In this document: piece after piece, positions 23,112 to 31,089 of the stretch | How positions within the stretch are numbered: position 1 is the first letter of the stretch | Layout of the letters: the number at the start of each line of letters is the position of its first letter | Source: Tychonema litorale BBK16 | GTDB lineage: Bacteria > Cyanobacteriota > Cyanobacteriia > Cyanobacteriales > Microcoleaceae | Length of the DNA stretch: 33,436 nt | Direction of reading: 5' to 3' | NCBI RefSeq assembly: GCF_021648855.1 | Contig: NZ_JAKJHX010000054.1 | Coordinates: forward strand, 1-33,436 | The notes under the pieces: model-generated | The model's input: only the letters and a program-made list of their open reading frames with translations | What the model was told of the DNA's origin: nothing | Database searches by the model: none | Position numbers and translations under genes: made by a program

Positions 23112-23314
23112 TTTAAAATTCCTATTTTGAATATAAATGCAGGGTTTGGTCATTGGGTGATGACCTGCGGTTTTAAAGTGACCCATTCCACTAACAGTTC
23201 GCAGAGCTTTATCTTGGCGATTCTGACTTCCGACCGGAGCAGTTTGAACATTGTTTTCCCAGCGGGAAAGGCAAGCCAAACTTAGAGAAAAGATATCGCA
23301 ATAAAATCATAAAA

Positions 23315-23355
23315 ACCCAAAAAGCCGAGGCGGTGATCCGCCCCGGTTTTTGGGT
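23315..23355 (-). terminator. Strong hairpin followed by U-rich run on the minus strand
   Basis: ACCCAAAAAGCCGAGGCGG and CCGCCCCGGTTTTTGGGT pair over about 17 bases with one bulge and a TGAT loop. On the minus strand it is followed by TTTTTATGATTTTATT. It would stop transcripts coming from groEL before the PIN gene. Confidence 0.75.
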
Positions 23356-23508
23356 AGCAGTATTTTATTCAATTATTGCTTTGATTCTATCCTAAAAATT
23401 CTGGTTGGAAATGTCTATAATTTCCCAGGCGATCAGGATCAATATGTGGAATTATCACAATGATGGGAAACTATCACGTTCCGTTCTGTAACAATTATCA
23501 ATATAACA

Positions 23509-23530
23509 GGGCGGGCCCTAAAGCCCGCCC
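23509..23530 (-). terminator. GC-rich hairpin just after groEL
   Basis: GGGCGGGC (23509-23516) and GCCCGCCC (23523-23530) form a perfect 8-base stem with a 6-base loop, 21 bases past the groEL stop. On the minus strand TGTTATATT follows. It is the first likely stop point of the groESL transcript, and is also the common GGGCGGGC interspersed palindrome. Confidence 0.65.
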
Positions 23531-23551
23531 CATCAAACGATCGACTATCGA

Positions 23552-25192
23552 TTAATAATCGAAGTCGCCGCCGCCCATGCCGCCGCCACCGCCAGCAGCA
23601 GCGCCTTCCTTCGGTTCAGGCTTGTCAACGACGATACACTCAGTTGTCAGCACCATGCCAGCAATAGATGCGGCATTTTGCAGAGCAGAACGAGTCACCT
23701 TCGCAGGGTCAACGATACCAGCTTCAAACATATCGACAAACTCATTTGTCGCTGCGTTGAAACCAACGTTGAATGGCTTTTCTTTGACGCGCTCAGCGAT
23801 GACAGCGCCATTCAAACCAGCATTTTCAGCAATCCGCTTCAGAGGAGCAGCTAGAGCACGGGCAACAATCAATGCACCGGTCAATTCTTCGCCCTTCAGA
23901 GTGCTATTAGCCCACTCTTCCAATTGAGGAGTTAGGTGAGCCAAAGTTGTACCGCCACCAGGAACGATGCCTTCTTCGACAGCAGCTTTGGTCGCGTTGA
24001 TTGCATCTTCTAAACGCAGTTTGCGATCCTTCATTTCAGTTTCAGTCGCAGCGCCAACTTTGATTACTGCAACGCCACCAGCCAATTTGGCCAAGCGTTC
24101 TTGCAGTTTTTCTTTGTCGTAGGAAGATTCGGTTTCGTCCATTTGACGACGAATTTGTTCGCAGCGAGATTTGACTGCGACTTCGTTACCTTCGGCAACA
24201 ATTGTGGTGCTGTCTTTGGTGATGGTGACGCGGCGAGCTTTGCCGATCATTTCCAGTTTGGTGTTTTCCAGTTTCAAACCGGCATCTTCGGTGATTAGTT
24301 GACCGCCGGTCAATACGGCGATATCTTCTAACATGGCTTTGCGTCGATCGCCAAAACCAGGTGCTTTGACAGCAGTTACATTCAGCACACCGCGCAGTTT
24401 GTTGACAACGAGGGTAGCTAGAGCTTCTTTCTCAATGTCTTCTGCAATGATCAGCAGTGGGCTTCCAGAACGTGCTACTTGTTCGAGGACTGGTACTAAA
24501 TCTTGTACCATGCCGATTTTTTTGTCAGTCAGCAAGATGAAGGGATTGTCAAGCACTGCTTCCATCCGTTCGGTGTCGGTGACGAAGTAAGGCGAAATGT
24601 AGCCTTTGTCGAAACGCATCCCTTCGGTGATTTCGAGTTCGGTGGTCATGGATTTGCCTTCTTCAAGGGAAATCACGCCTTCTTTACCGACTTTGTCCAT
24701 AGCGTTGGCAATCATTTGGCCAACTTCGTCGTCGTTGCCGGCGGAGATGGAACCGACTTGAGCGATGGCTTTGGAATCTTCTACTTTGCGGGCGTGTTCG
24801 GCAATCTTTTCTACCAAAAAGGCGGTTGCTTTATCAACACCGCGCTTGAGGGCGATCGCATTTGCACCAGCAGCTACGTTCCGCAGGCCTTCTTTGACCA
24901 TTGCGTGGGCAAGAACGGTAGCAGTTGTGGTGCCGTCGCCTGCTGCGTCGTTCGTTTTGGAAGCGGCTTGACGAATTAGAGCAACGCCTGTATTTTCTAC
25001 ATGATCTTCTAGTTCGATTTCTTTGGCGATAGTTACGCCGTCATTGACGATTTGAGGAGCTCCGAATTTCTTTTCGAGAACCACGTTACGACCTTTGGGG
25101 CCGAGGGTGACTGCTACTGCTTCGGCGAGAATGTCCATACCGCGTTCGAGGGCGCGACGGGCATTTTCGTTGTAGATGATACGCTTAGCCAT
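23552..25192 (-). CDS. groEL: Chaperonin GroEL (Hsp60, 60 kDa subunit)
   Basis: The 546-residue subunit forms the double-ring folding chamber with GroES and hydrolyses ATP. It begins [20 protein letters not shown]; the ATP-site motifs [12 protein letters not shown] and [14 protein letters not shown] (with the catalytic Asp), [19 protein letters not shown] in the apical domain, and VPGGGTTL and the signature [12 protein letters not shown] are intact. The C-terminus ends in a Gly/Met tail ([13 protein letters not shown]). Linkage to groES and the CIRCE element mark it as the groESL operon copy (GroEL1 type of cyanobacteria). It starts 125 bases after groES. Confidence 0.98.
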   Translation of the reverse strand: MAKRIIYNENARRALERGMDILAEAVAVTLGPKGRNVVLEKKFGAPQIVNDGVTIAKEIELEDHVENTGVALIRQAASKTNDAAGDGTTTATVLAHAMVKEGLRNVAAGANAIALKRGVDKATAFLVEKIAEHARKVEDSKAIAQVGSISAGNDDEVGQMIANAMDKVGKEGVISLEEGKSMTTELEITEGMRFDKGYISPYFVTDTERMEAVLDNPFILLTDKKIGMVQDLVPVLEQVARSGSPLLIIAEDIEKEALATLVVNKLRGVLNVTAVKAPGFGDRRKAMLEDIAVLTGGQLITEDAGLKLENTKLEMIGKARRVTITKDSTTIVAEGNEVAVKSRCEQIRRQMDETESSYDKEKLQERLAKLAGGVAVIKVGAATETEMKDRKLRLEDAINATKAAVEEGIVPGGGTTLAHLTPQLEEWANSTLKGEELTGALIVARALAAPLKRIAENAGLNGAVIAERVKEKPFNVGFNAATNEFVDMFEAGIVDPAKVTRSALQNAASIAGMVLTTECIVVDKPEPKEGAAAGGGGGMGGGDFDY

Positions 25193-25283
25193 AGTTTTTT
25201 GGGGGGTTTGGGTTTGAGATTTGGGATTTTGGAGGCGGTCATTCGTCCTTTGTCATTAGTTTTTTGGCGTTCTTCGCGATCGA

Positions 25284-25316
25284 ACTAATGACTGATGACT
25301 AATGACTAATGATTAA
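25284..25316. repeat. Heptamer repeat in the groES-groEL spacer
   Basis: Units ACTAATG, ACTGATG, ACTAATG, ACTAATG follow each other just downstream of the groES stop (25318-25320). A further GTCATTAGT near 25252 faces them in inverted orientation, so the spacer RNA can form a hairpin that might adjust the groES:groEL ratio. Confidence 0.8.
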
Positions 25317-25317
25317 C

Positions 25318-25629
25318 TTAGTTAACGATCGCCAGAATATCTTTTTCGGCTAACAAGACGTATTCATCGGTGCCGAGTTTGATGTCGGTACCGGCATACT
25401 TCGAGTAGAGAACTTTGTCGCCGACTTTGACTTCCATTTCAACACGCTGACCGTCGTCATTGCGCTTGCCGGGGCCTACTGCCGCGACTTCGCCTACTTG
25501 GGGCTTTTCTTTGGCTGTGTCGGGCAGAAGGATGCCGCCGGCGGTTTTTTCTTCGCTAGCGCTTACTTTCACAAAGACGCGCTCGCCTAGTGGTTTAACG
25601 GTAGAAACACTCAGTGATACTGCTGCCAT
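25318..25629 (-). CDS. groES: Co-chaperonin GroES (10 kDa subunit)
   Basis: The 103-residue protein forms the heptameric lid of the GroEL chamber. It contains [44 protein letters not shown], where the mobile loop ([11 protein letters not shown]) binds GroEL, and the usual C-terminal [11 protein letters not shown]. It is the first gene of the groESL operon, with a promoter, CIRCE operator and K-box-like element upstream (25717-25797). Confidence 0.98.
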   Translation of the reverse strand: MAAVSLSVSTVKPLGERVFVKVSASEEKTAGGILLPDTAKEKPQVGEVAAVGPGKRNDDGQRVEMEVKVGDKVLYSKYAGTDIKLGTDEYVLLAEKDILAIVN

Positions 25630-25716
25630 AAATAAATCTCCAGATTACAGATTGTCGTCAGTCAGTGGTCAGGGGTCACGATGAAAGCAACAGCGGACTA
25701 CTTACAACTGACCATA

Positions 25717-25743
25717 TTAGCACTCTCGACTCCTGAGTGCTAA
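25717..25743 (-). promoter_or_regulatory. CIRCE operator (HrcA binding site) of groESL
   Basis: TTAGCACTC (25717-25725), nine bases, GAGTGCTAA (25735-25743): a perfect match to the CIRCE inverted repeat. It overlaps the -10 region and the start of the transcript, where HrcA represses groESL until heat stress. Confidence 0.97.
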
Positions 25744-25770
25744 TTTAGCTTTAGTCAGGGGCGATCGCAA
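25742..25770 (-). promoter_or_regulatory. Likely groESL promoter (-35 TTGCGA, -10 TAAATT)
   Basis: On the minus strand TTGCGA (25770-25765) and TAAATT (25747-25742) are separated by exactly 17 bases. The -10 hexamer overlaps the outer edge of CIRCE, the arrangement expected for HrcA repression. Confidence 0.65.
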
Positions 25771-25781
25771 CTTAGGCGTCT

Positions 25782-25797
25782 GTACGGGTTCCCGAAC
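25782..25797 (-). promoter_or_regulatory. K-box-like element upstream of groESL
   Basis: On the minus strand the 16 bases read GTTCGGGAACCCGTAC and fit the K-box pattern reported for cyanobacterial groESL (GTTCGG-NNAN-CC-NN-AC), linked to light- and heat-responsive induction independent of HrcA. It sits just upstream of the -35 hexamer, as expected. The consensus is recalled from the literature. Confidence 0.7.
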
Positions 25798-25799
25798 AG

Positions 25800-25857
25800 A
25801 GTGGGAGAGTGGGAGAGTGGGAGAGAATTCGAGAGGGGGAGAGAGTGGGAGAGTGGT
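25800..25857. repeat. Short tandem repeat GTGGGAGA
   Basis: Units of GTGGGAGA are repeated, broken by a GAATTCGAGAGGG stretch. The array lies between the groESL control region and the ferredoxin remnant, at the point where the remnant loses its similarity. Confidence 0.8.
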
Positions 25858-25888
25858 GAGGAGTTCGATCGCTGAAATAATTACCTGC

Positions 25889-26086
25889 ATTAAATGTCAG
25901 GTTTGTACTCAAGGGTCAATCATGGTAGTCTATCCAGACGGAGTTTGGTACGGAGACGTTACGCCCCCGTTACCCTTGAGAATTATTCAGGAACATCTCC
26001 TAAACTCAAAGGTGGTTCAAGAATACGCTTTCTTGACTCATCCTTTGCCAGCAACAACTCTGACGGAACCCAATTTTTCAGTATAA
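25889..26086 (+). pseudogene. C-terminal remnant of a thioredoxin-like [2Fe-2S] ferredoxin gene
   Basis: The frame reads CIKCQVCTQGSIMVVYPDGV, WYGDVTPPLPL, RIIQEHLLNSKVVQEYAFLT, HPLPATT. This is the end of the cyanobacterial thioredoxin-like [2Fe-2S] ferredoxin family, where the last cluster Cys precede GxxIMVYPDGVWYxxVTP and a helix IIQEHLxxGKVV. The N-terminal half with the first cluster Cys is missing and replaced by the GTGGGAGA repeat. The open frame back to 25817 is repeat-derived and has no ribosome site. It is best read as a broken gene; if translated it could not form a normal cluster. Confidence 0.68.
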
Positions 26087-26405
26087 AGCTGTTAAAAGTA
26101 CAGGGTTATATGTAAAGTGTTAAATTTAAGGATGAGAATCTGAAACCTTTGAGTATCAGCCCGATCGCACCTGTGACCGTTAAAAAAAGCGTGACATTTG
26201 GCGAAAAAGTTTCTCAGTGGGAGACAGTAGGTAGTTTGCTAAACTACACTATAAAAAGTTAAACACGTAAGTATGGAGTCTGCTTAAATCTATCTATATC
26301 AGAAGTATCATTTAAAACCGGGGCATCAACCTGCAATTAAACCGATCGAGATTAAATAAAACTAAGGCTTTGGCAGAAAGTCTCCAACCAATAGCGGGAA
26401 TCAAC
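26087..26405. other. Long leader upstream of the response regulator
   Basis: About 320 bases without a gene. It contains the palindrome GTAGTTTGCTAAACTAC (26231-26247) directly followed by CACTATAAAA, a possible operator and -10 box, and runs of AT-rich DNA. The leader to ATG 26406 would be about 145 bases. Confidence 0.45.
26231..26247 (+). promoter_or_regulatory. Palindrome next to a -10-like TATAAA, possible operator of the response regulator
   Basis: GTAGTTT-GCT-AAACTAC is a perfect 7-base inverted repeat, and TATAAA begins three bases further on (26250-26255). No -35 match is seen at the right distance, which suits an activator-dependent promoter. Function is inferred from position only. 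Confidence 0.4.
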
Positions 26406-27056
26406 ATGACAAAGGACAATAATTCAGGAGAGCAAAAACGCCTGATGCTGGTTGACGACGACCCCAACTTGATCTTGCTAGTCAAGGACTACTTAGAGTT
26501 TCGGGGTTACAACGTCATTACAGCAGAAAACGGCAGACACGCTCTGGAAAAACTAGAAGAAGAAGTTCCCGACTTGATCATCTGCGATGTGATGATGCCG
26601 GAAATGGATGGCTACACTTTAGTCAAGCACATCAGAGAAGACGCTCGCACTAACTGGATTCCGGTTCTGTTCTTGTCGGCGAAAGGTCAAAGCTCAGACC
26701 GAGTAAAAGGCCTGAGTACCGGGGCTGACGTTTATATCGTTAAACCTTTTGAACCCGAAGAATTGGTAGCTCAAGTAGAATCGTCTCTGAAAGCAGCATC
26801 CCGCTTGATTCGTCACCGGAATGAAAGTCTTGACGGCGGCCTCAAAGTTAAGGCGCGACGCAATGTCGAATTGACCCCCACTGAGTTAAAGGTGGTACAG
26901 TTGCTAGCGCAGGGTATGGCAAACCGCCAAATCGCAGAGGTGATGAAGGTCAGCCAACGGACTATAGAGAGCCACGTCAGCAATATGCTAGGCAAAACTG
27001 GTCTCCACAACCGGACAGAGTTAGCTCGCTGGGCTCTGGAAAGCAAAAAAGCTTAA
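26406..27056 (+). CDS. NarL/FixJ-type two-component response regulator
   Basis: The 216-residue protein has a receiver domain (about 12-130) and a LuxR/GerE helix-turn-helix (about 150-212). Receiver residues are complete: D17-D19 (LVDDDPN), phosphoacceptor D61 (IICDVMMPEMDG), S91 (FLSAKG) and K113 (VKPFEPEE). The HTH reads LTPTELKVVQLLAQGMANRQIAEVMKVSQRTIESHVSNMLGKTGLHNRTELARWAL. It should bind DNA when phosphorylated; no histidine kinase is adjacent. I prefer ATG 26406 with GGGAA before it; a TTG at 26370 would add 12 residues (MAESLQPIAGIN), but its AAGG lies too close. Ycf29-like regulators share this layout. Confidence 0.92.
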   Translation: MTKDNNSGEQKRLMLVDDDPNLILLVKDYLEFRGYNVITAENGRHALEKLEEEVPDLIICDVMMPEMDGYTLVKHIREDARTNWIPVLFLSAKGQSSDRVKGLSTGADVYIVKPFEPEELVAQVESSLKAASRLIRHRNESLDGGLKVKARRNVELTPTELKVVQLLAQGMANRQIAEVMKVSQRTIESHVSNMLGKTGLHNRTELARWALESKKA

Positions 27057-27081
27057 GCTGGGTACGCTATAAAATGAGGGG

Positions 27082-27110
27082 TTGACTAGCATCAAGACTT
27101 TTTCTAACAT
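27082..27110 (+). promoter_or_regulatory. Near-consensus sigma-70-type promoter (TTGACT-17-TAACAT)
   Basis: TTGACT (27082-27087), a 17-base spacer, TAACAT (27105-27110). A transcript would begin near 27117, about 300 bases before the next gene, so it serves either a long 5' leader for the NYN gene or a small RNA. Confidence 0.6.
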
Positions 27111-27116
27111 TTGTAA

Positions 27117-27275
27117 CAGAAAAGGTGTTGCGAAGGCGCTGTGGTATGCCACTACGGCGATCAGGCTATAGTGAGTCGTTAGAAGCACCATTCACCTTGA
27201 CACCGAAGCCGCCCGCTTAGTTAATAGGTATCTGGTTTTTAGGGCGAATCGCTCAATTATGGCAGCCCTAAAAAA
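27117..27275 (+). ncRNA. Candidate structured RNA between response regulator and NYN gene
   Basis: Downstream of the promoter the sequence can fold: AAGGTG (27122-27127) with CACCTT (27193-27198), an inner hairpin GTGG-TATG-CCAC (27141-27152), and a perfect 10-base stem TTTTTAGGGC (27236-27245) with GCCCTAAAAA (27265-27274). It has no open frame and is richer in G and C than its flanks. I could not match it to 6S RNA, RNase P RNA, tmRNA, SRP RNA or Yfr1 from memory. The 3' end is a guess, as no clear U-run follows. It may instead be a long leader. Confidence 0.35.
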
Positions 27276-27419
27276 AGCCCTCTGGCGGTACAGCCTAAAA
27301 TATGAAATACTGGGGAGATAGAGTTTTCTGAAGTTCAATCTATTGCCTCAGTTAGCTCCATATTGCTAAAATGTGATATTTAGATTAATTTCTTTCTACA
27401 ATTATTAGGTCTAAGTTCT

Positions 27420-27941
27420 ATGACAAATTTAATGAACCGCCTTTCTATTTTTGTTGACGGGAACAATATGTTCTACGCTCAACAAAAGAACGGTTGGTTT
27501 TTTGATCCCCGCAGGGTGCTCGAATATTTCAAAACTTCGCAGCCGAATGTCATCTTGATTAATGCTTTCTGGTATACGGGACTAAAAGACCCCCAAGATC
27601 AAAGGGGATTTCGAGATGCTTTGATTAGTCTAGGTTACACAGTTCGCACTAAGATTCTTAAGGAATATTACGACGATGCTTCTGGTCGATATTCTCAAAA
27701 GGCTAATTTAGACATAGAGATTGTGGTTGATATGTTTAATACGGTGGATCAATACGACCAGGTGGTGCTGTTTAGTGGGGATGGGGATTTTGAGCGAGCT
27801 ATCGAGCTGCTGCGATCGAAAAATACTCATATTACTGTGGTATCAACCGAAGGAATGATTGCTAGAGAACTCCGAAATGCTACAGATAGGTATATAGACT
27901 TAAATGAAATTCGGGAACATATCGAAAAGATGGATTATTAG
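27420..27941 (+). CDS. NYN-domain protein, LabA/DUF88 family
   Basis: The 173-residue protein is a single NYN (PIN-like) domain: SIFVDGNNMFYAQQKNGWFFDPRRVL, FWYTGLKDPQDQRGFRDAL, KANLDIEIVVDMFN and LFSGDGDFERAIELLRSKNTHITVVSTEGMIARELR, with the conserved acids in VDGNN, LDIEIVVDM and SGDGDF that suggest metal-dependent RNA cleavage. The family includes LabA, a circadian-output negative regulator in Synechococcus, and its paralogues; which one this is cannot be decided. The stop (TAG 27939-27941) is formed at the first unit of a heptamer array. ATG 27432 (MNRLSIF) is an alternative start. Confidence 0.9.
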   Translation: MTNLMNRLSIFVDGNNMFYAQQKNGWFFDPRRVLEYFKTSQPNVILINAFWYTGLKDPQDQRGFRDALISLGYTVRTKILKEYYDDASGRYSQKANLDIEIVVDMFNTVDQYDQVVLFSGDGDFERAIELLRSKNTHITVVSTEGMIARELRNATDRYIDLNEIREHIEKMDY

Positions 27942-28014
27942 TTATTAGTCAGTAGTCAGTAGTTATTAGTTAGTAGTTATTAGTTATTAGTTAGTAGTTA
28001 TTAGTTAGTAGTTA
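27938..28014. repeat. Heptamer tandem array (TTATTAG/TTAGTAG/TCAGTAG)
   Basis: About eleven 7-base units, mostly TTATTAG and TTAGTAG with TCAGTAG near the start, fill the spacer between the NYN gene and the leuA leader. This is an STRR array. A second small array (TCAACAG CCAACAG TCAAC, about 28065-28084) lies closer to leuA. Confidence 0.92.
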
Positions 28015-28094
28015 TTGGCATGAGGCGTAATGTCGTTTCCGTTGCATCGGTATTGTTCAAACAGTCAACAGCCAACAGTCAACTTTTGAGACCT

Positions 28095-29723
28095 ATGAAA
28101 ACTCAACCAAGTCAAGACCGGATTATTATTTTCGATACGACTTTGCGGGACGGAGAGCAATCTCCGGGCGCATCTCTAAATGTAGACGAAAAACTGACGA
28201 TCGCACGTCAGTTAGCCCGATTGGGTGTAGACATCATTGAAGCAGGTTTTCCTTTCACCAGCACCGGAGATTTTGAGGCTGTCCAAAAAATAGCTCGGAC
28301 TGTCGGGACGGAAGATGGGCCGACAATTTGCGGTCTAGCCAGGGCGAGAAAGCCAGACATCAAAACAGCAGCCGAAGCTCTGAAACCAGCGGTAAATTCG
28401 CGAATTCATACGTTTCTAGCGACATCTGATATTCACTTGGAATATAAGCTGAAAAAGACGCGGGCTGAAGTTCTGGAAATTGTGCCAGAAATGGTGGCTT
28501 ATGCTAAGTCTTTTGTCGAAGATGTAGAGTTTTCGCCGGAAGATGCTTGTCGTTCAGATCCAGAGTTTTTGTATCAGGTTTTGGAACGGGCGATCGCAGC
28601 CGGCGCAACTACTGTTAATATTCCTGATACTGTCGGCTACACGACTCCCAGCGAGTTTGGGGCTTTGATTCGGGGAATTAAGGAAAATGTGCCTAATATC
28701 GATCGGGCAATTATTTCCGTTCACGGTCACAATGACTTAGGACTGGCAGTTGCTAACTTTTTGGAAGCCGTGAAAAATGGTGCCAGACAGTTAGAATGTA
28801 CGATTAATGGCATTGGCGAACGAGCGGGAAATGCGGCTCTGGAAGAGTTAGTGATGGCGCTTTATGTACGGCGTCAATACTTTAACCCGTTCTTGGGAAG
28901 AGAGGCAGATTCTGACGAACCGCTGACCAATATTGACTCGCGCCAAATTTACAAAACATCGCGTTTGGTTTCCAATTTGACGGGGATGTTGGTGCAGCCA
29001 AATAAGGCGATTGTAGGGGCAAATGCTTTCGCCCACGAGTCAGGAATTCACCAGGATGGGGTGCTGAAAAATAAGCGGACATACGAGATTATGGATGCTG
29101 AGTCGATCGGCTTAACCGAAAATCAAATCGTCCTCGGCAAATTGTCGGGGCGTCACGCTTTTCACACTCGCTTGAAAGAGTTGGGTTTTGAAATGGCTGA
29201 CGATGAGCTAAATAAGGCTTTTGTCAAGTTTAAGGATTTAGCAGACAAGAAAAAAGAGATTACTGATTGGGACTTGGAGGCGATCGCCAATAACGAAGCC
29301 CATCAAGCACCAGAACTTTTCCGGTTAGAATTGGTACAGGTTTCCTGTGGCGACAAATCTCGCCCGACAGCCACCGTCACTGTGAGGACTCCGGCGGGGG
29401 AAGAATTGACTGATGCTGCGATCGGTACGGGGCCTGTAGATGCCATTTACCGAGCAATTAACCGAGTTGTCAATGTCCCGAATGAGTTGATCGAATTTTC
29501 GGTACAATCAGTAACAGGGGGAATTGATGCGATCGGCGAAGTGACAATTCGCTTGCGTCACGAAGGCAAAGTATTTTCCGGCCACTCAGCAAATACTGAC
29601 ATTATCGTCGCCTCCGCCGAAGCTTACATCAGCGCTTTGAATCGCCTTTACGTCGCATTGCAGCCTAGTGTTGAAAATGCGATCGAAAAGTCAAAAGCAA
29701 TCAGAGATGAAGTTGTTGCGTAA
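28095..29723 (+). CDS. leuA: 2-Isopropylmalate synthase
   Basis: The 542-residue enzyme condenses acetyl-CoA and 2-oxoisovalerate, the first step of leucine synthesis. The catalytic domain has [15 protein letters not shown] (D14, R18, D19), [31 protein letters not shown], the metal ligands HGHNDLG and the [14 protein letters not shown] motif. The C-terminal regulatory domain (about 410-535) with [16 protein letters not shown] and the [21 protein letters not shown] end suggests leucine feedback inhibition. I chose ATG 28095 because the frame upstream to 28020 only translates repeat units (QSTANSQL) and the usual length then fits. The ribosome site is weak. Confidence 0.95.
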   Translation: MKTQPSQDRIIIFDTTLRDGEQSPGASLNVDEKLTIARQLARLGVDIIEAGFPFTSTGDFEAVQKIARTVGTEDGPTICGLARARKPDIKTAAEALKPAVNSRIHTFLATSDIHLEYKLKKTRAEVLEIVPEMVAYAKSFVEDVEFSPEDACRSDPEFLYQVLERAIAAGATTVNIPDTVGYTTPSEFGALIRGIKENVPNIDRAIISVHGHNDLGLAVANFLEAVKNGARQLECTINGIGERAGNAALEELVMALYVRRQYFNPFLGREADSDEPLTNIDSRQIYKTSRLVSNLTGMLVQPNKAIVGANAFAHESGIHQDGVLKNKRTYEIMDAESIGLTENQIVLGKLSGRHAFHTRLKELGFEMADDELNKAFVKFKDLADKKKEITDWDLEAIANNEAHQAPELFRLELVQVSCGDKSRPTATVTVRTPAGEELTDAAIGTGPVDAIYRAINRVVNVPNELIEFSVQSVTGGIDAIGEVTIRLRHEGKVFSGHSANTDIIVASAEAYISALNRLYVALQPSVENAIEKSKAIRDEVVA

Positions 29724-29746
29724 GCACAGCAATACAGCCATGCGGC

Positions 29747-29851
29747 TGTAGGGACACTCCAAAAGCCCATTAGTGTCAACTTAAGCCTGAAACTCTTGGT
29801 ATCTCTCGGTTTGACCTTAAGTTGACACCTATGGGCACTGCCGTGTCCTTA
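29747..29851. repeat. Nested inverted repeat downstream of leuA
   Basis: Outer arms GTAGGGACAC (29747-29756) and GTGTCCTTAC (29842-29851) pair with one mismatch. Inner arms of 21 bases, 29765-29785 (GCCCATTAGTGTCAACTTAA...) and 29816-29836 (...TTAAGTTGACACCTATGGGC), pair with two mismatches around a 30-base loop. The outer arms are the two halves of the common TGTAGGGACAC...GTGTCC palindrome, which here looks split by the inner element. Confidence 0.8.
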
Positions 29852-29924
29852 CAGGACTTCGTTAATCAGCCTTAATCTGCGGTTAAAATAAAAATCTTTT
29901 TATATCAAAAACAAACCCTAAAAA

Positions 29925-30725
29925 ATGCAAGACGAAACCTTAAAAAAAGAGCGACAATTCCACGATGCTTGGGCATCCACAATCGACGTTGACGGCATCC
30001 GTGTCAATGATTACTTTGAAGCTTGCACAGCCCCAGAAAATAGATTCATCGTCCAGAAAATGGGTGATGTCACTGGCAAACGTCTCTTAGATTTAGGCTG
30101 TGGTGCTGGAGAAAACAGCATTTATTTCGCAAAGAAAGGCGCGTATTGTGTGGCGGCTGATTATTCTGAGGGCATGGTGGAAGTTGCTCTGAAATTGGCA
30201 GAAATCAATGGTGTCACAATCGAAGGTTGCACGGTGAATGCAATGGCGCTAGATTTCCCAGACAACAGTTTTGATATTGTTTATGCTTCTAATTTGCTGC
30301 ACCATTTGCCGGAACCAGAAAAGGCGATTCGTGAAATGCACCGCGTGTTAAAACCGGGTGGAAAAGCTTGCTTCTGGGATCCGATGAAGCACAATCCGGT
30401 GATTAATGTTTATCGCAGGATGGCGACTGAGGTGCGGACTGAGGACGAAACTCCTTTGGATATTAATATTGTTAAACTTGTCAAATCTTTGTTTTTACAG
30501 ACGGCTTACGATACGTTTTGGTTGACATCTCTGTGGATTTTTTTGCGCTTTTATTTAATTGAAAAAGTGCATCCAAATGATGAGCGTTATTGGAAAAAAA
30601 TTATTATTGAACAAGAGAGATTGAAGCCAGAATATTCTCGATTGGAAGGGTTGGATGGGTGGTTGAAGAAGTTGCCTTTGATGAAGCGGTTGGCTTGGAA
30701 TTTGGCTGTGGTGGCGACTAAGTAA
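29925..30725 (+). CDS. Class I SAM-dependent methyltransferase
   Basis: The 266-residue protein has a Rossmann-fold methyltransferase domain: motif I LLDLGCGAGEN (residues 54-64), the acidic end of strand 2 in VAADYSEGM, motif II/III LDFPDNSFDIVYASNLLHHLPEPEKAI and REMHRVLKPGGKACFWDP. The C-terminal third (about 175-260) is helical, with a hydrophobic stretch LTSLWIFLRFYLI that may touch membrane or a lipid-like substrate. It begins ATG 29925 after an AT-rich spacer. The methyl acceptor is unknown; similar proteins methylate small molecules or lipids. It stands alone. Confidence 0.9.
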   Translation: MQDETLKKERQFHDAWASTIDVDGIRVNDYFEACTAPENRFIVQKMGDVTGKRLLDLGCGAGENSIYFAKKGAYCVAADYSEGMVEVALKLAEINGVTIEGCTVNAMALDFPDNSFDIVYASNLLHHLPEPEKAIREMHRVLKPGGKACFWDPMKHNPVINVYRRMATEVRTEDETPLDINIVKLVKSLFLQTAYDTFWLTSLWIFLRFYLIEKVHPNDERYWKKIIIEQERLKPEYSRLEGLDGWLKKLPLMKRLAWNLAVVATK

Positions 30726-30748
30726 GTTGTAGGGTGCGTCAGTTTTAA

Positions 30749-31050
30749 GGTTATGGCATTAGCACCGAAAGTATGATTCTGATTTTGCAGGATTTCTGGG
30801 ATAAGGCTGAACAACACTATCCTAAGCAAATCCAAAAAGACATTGACAATTTTCGCCCTTGTTTAGACATTTTGCGGAGTTTGACTGATACAATTAGAGG
30901 GACGGTTGAGATTCGTAAGGCTGAGCGATCGCGCTTTTCAGACAATAGTCGGTATTGTCGGAGTCGAACTGTCAACTGCGGGTAATGTCGGTTCTGTGGC
31001 GTCAATTTCAAAACCGAAATTGAAGCAAATCCTACTATCAATACGCGGTT
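30749..31050 (+). pseudogene. Frameshifted remnant of the C-terminal end of a membrane protein
   Basis: The first frame reads MILILQDFWDKAEQHYPKQI, QKDIDNFRPCLDILRSLTDT, IRGTVEIRKAER up to about 30926. The second frame, two bases back, continues DRAFQTIVGIVGVELSTAGN, VGSVASISKPKLK, a membrane helix. Joined, they resemble the tail of cyanobacterial membrane proteins with the pattern SLTDTIRGTVEIRQAER-(D)RxFQ-(T)xVxIVGVGL; the family has no name I can give. The join lies inside a HIP1 site (GCGATCGC, 30925-30932) and is explained by loss of two bases. No upstream part of the gene is present, so it is both truncated and frameshifted. Confidence 0.62.
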
Positions 31051-31089
31051 TCAACAGCAGAATGCTCTTAACTTATAGCGGAAAACTAA

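Noticed and set aside
23112..23279. N-terminal extension of the PIN protein to a TTG at 23279
   Set aside because: The added 56 residues are not PIN-like, and ATG 23111 has a good ribosome site.
27117..27275. 6S RNA, tmRNA or RNase P RNA in the spacer after the response regulator
   Set aside because: None of the conserved cores that I know for these RNAs is visible; kept only as an unnamed candidate.
28020..28094. Longer start for leuA
   Set aside because: The 25 extra residues only translate heptamer repeat units and are not part of the enzyme family.
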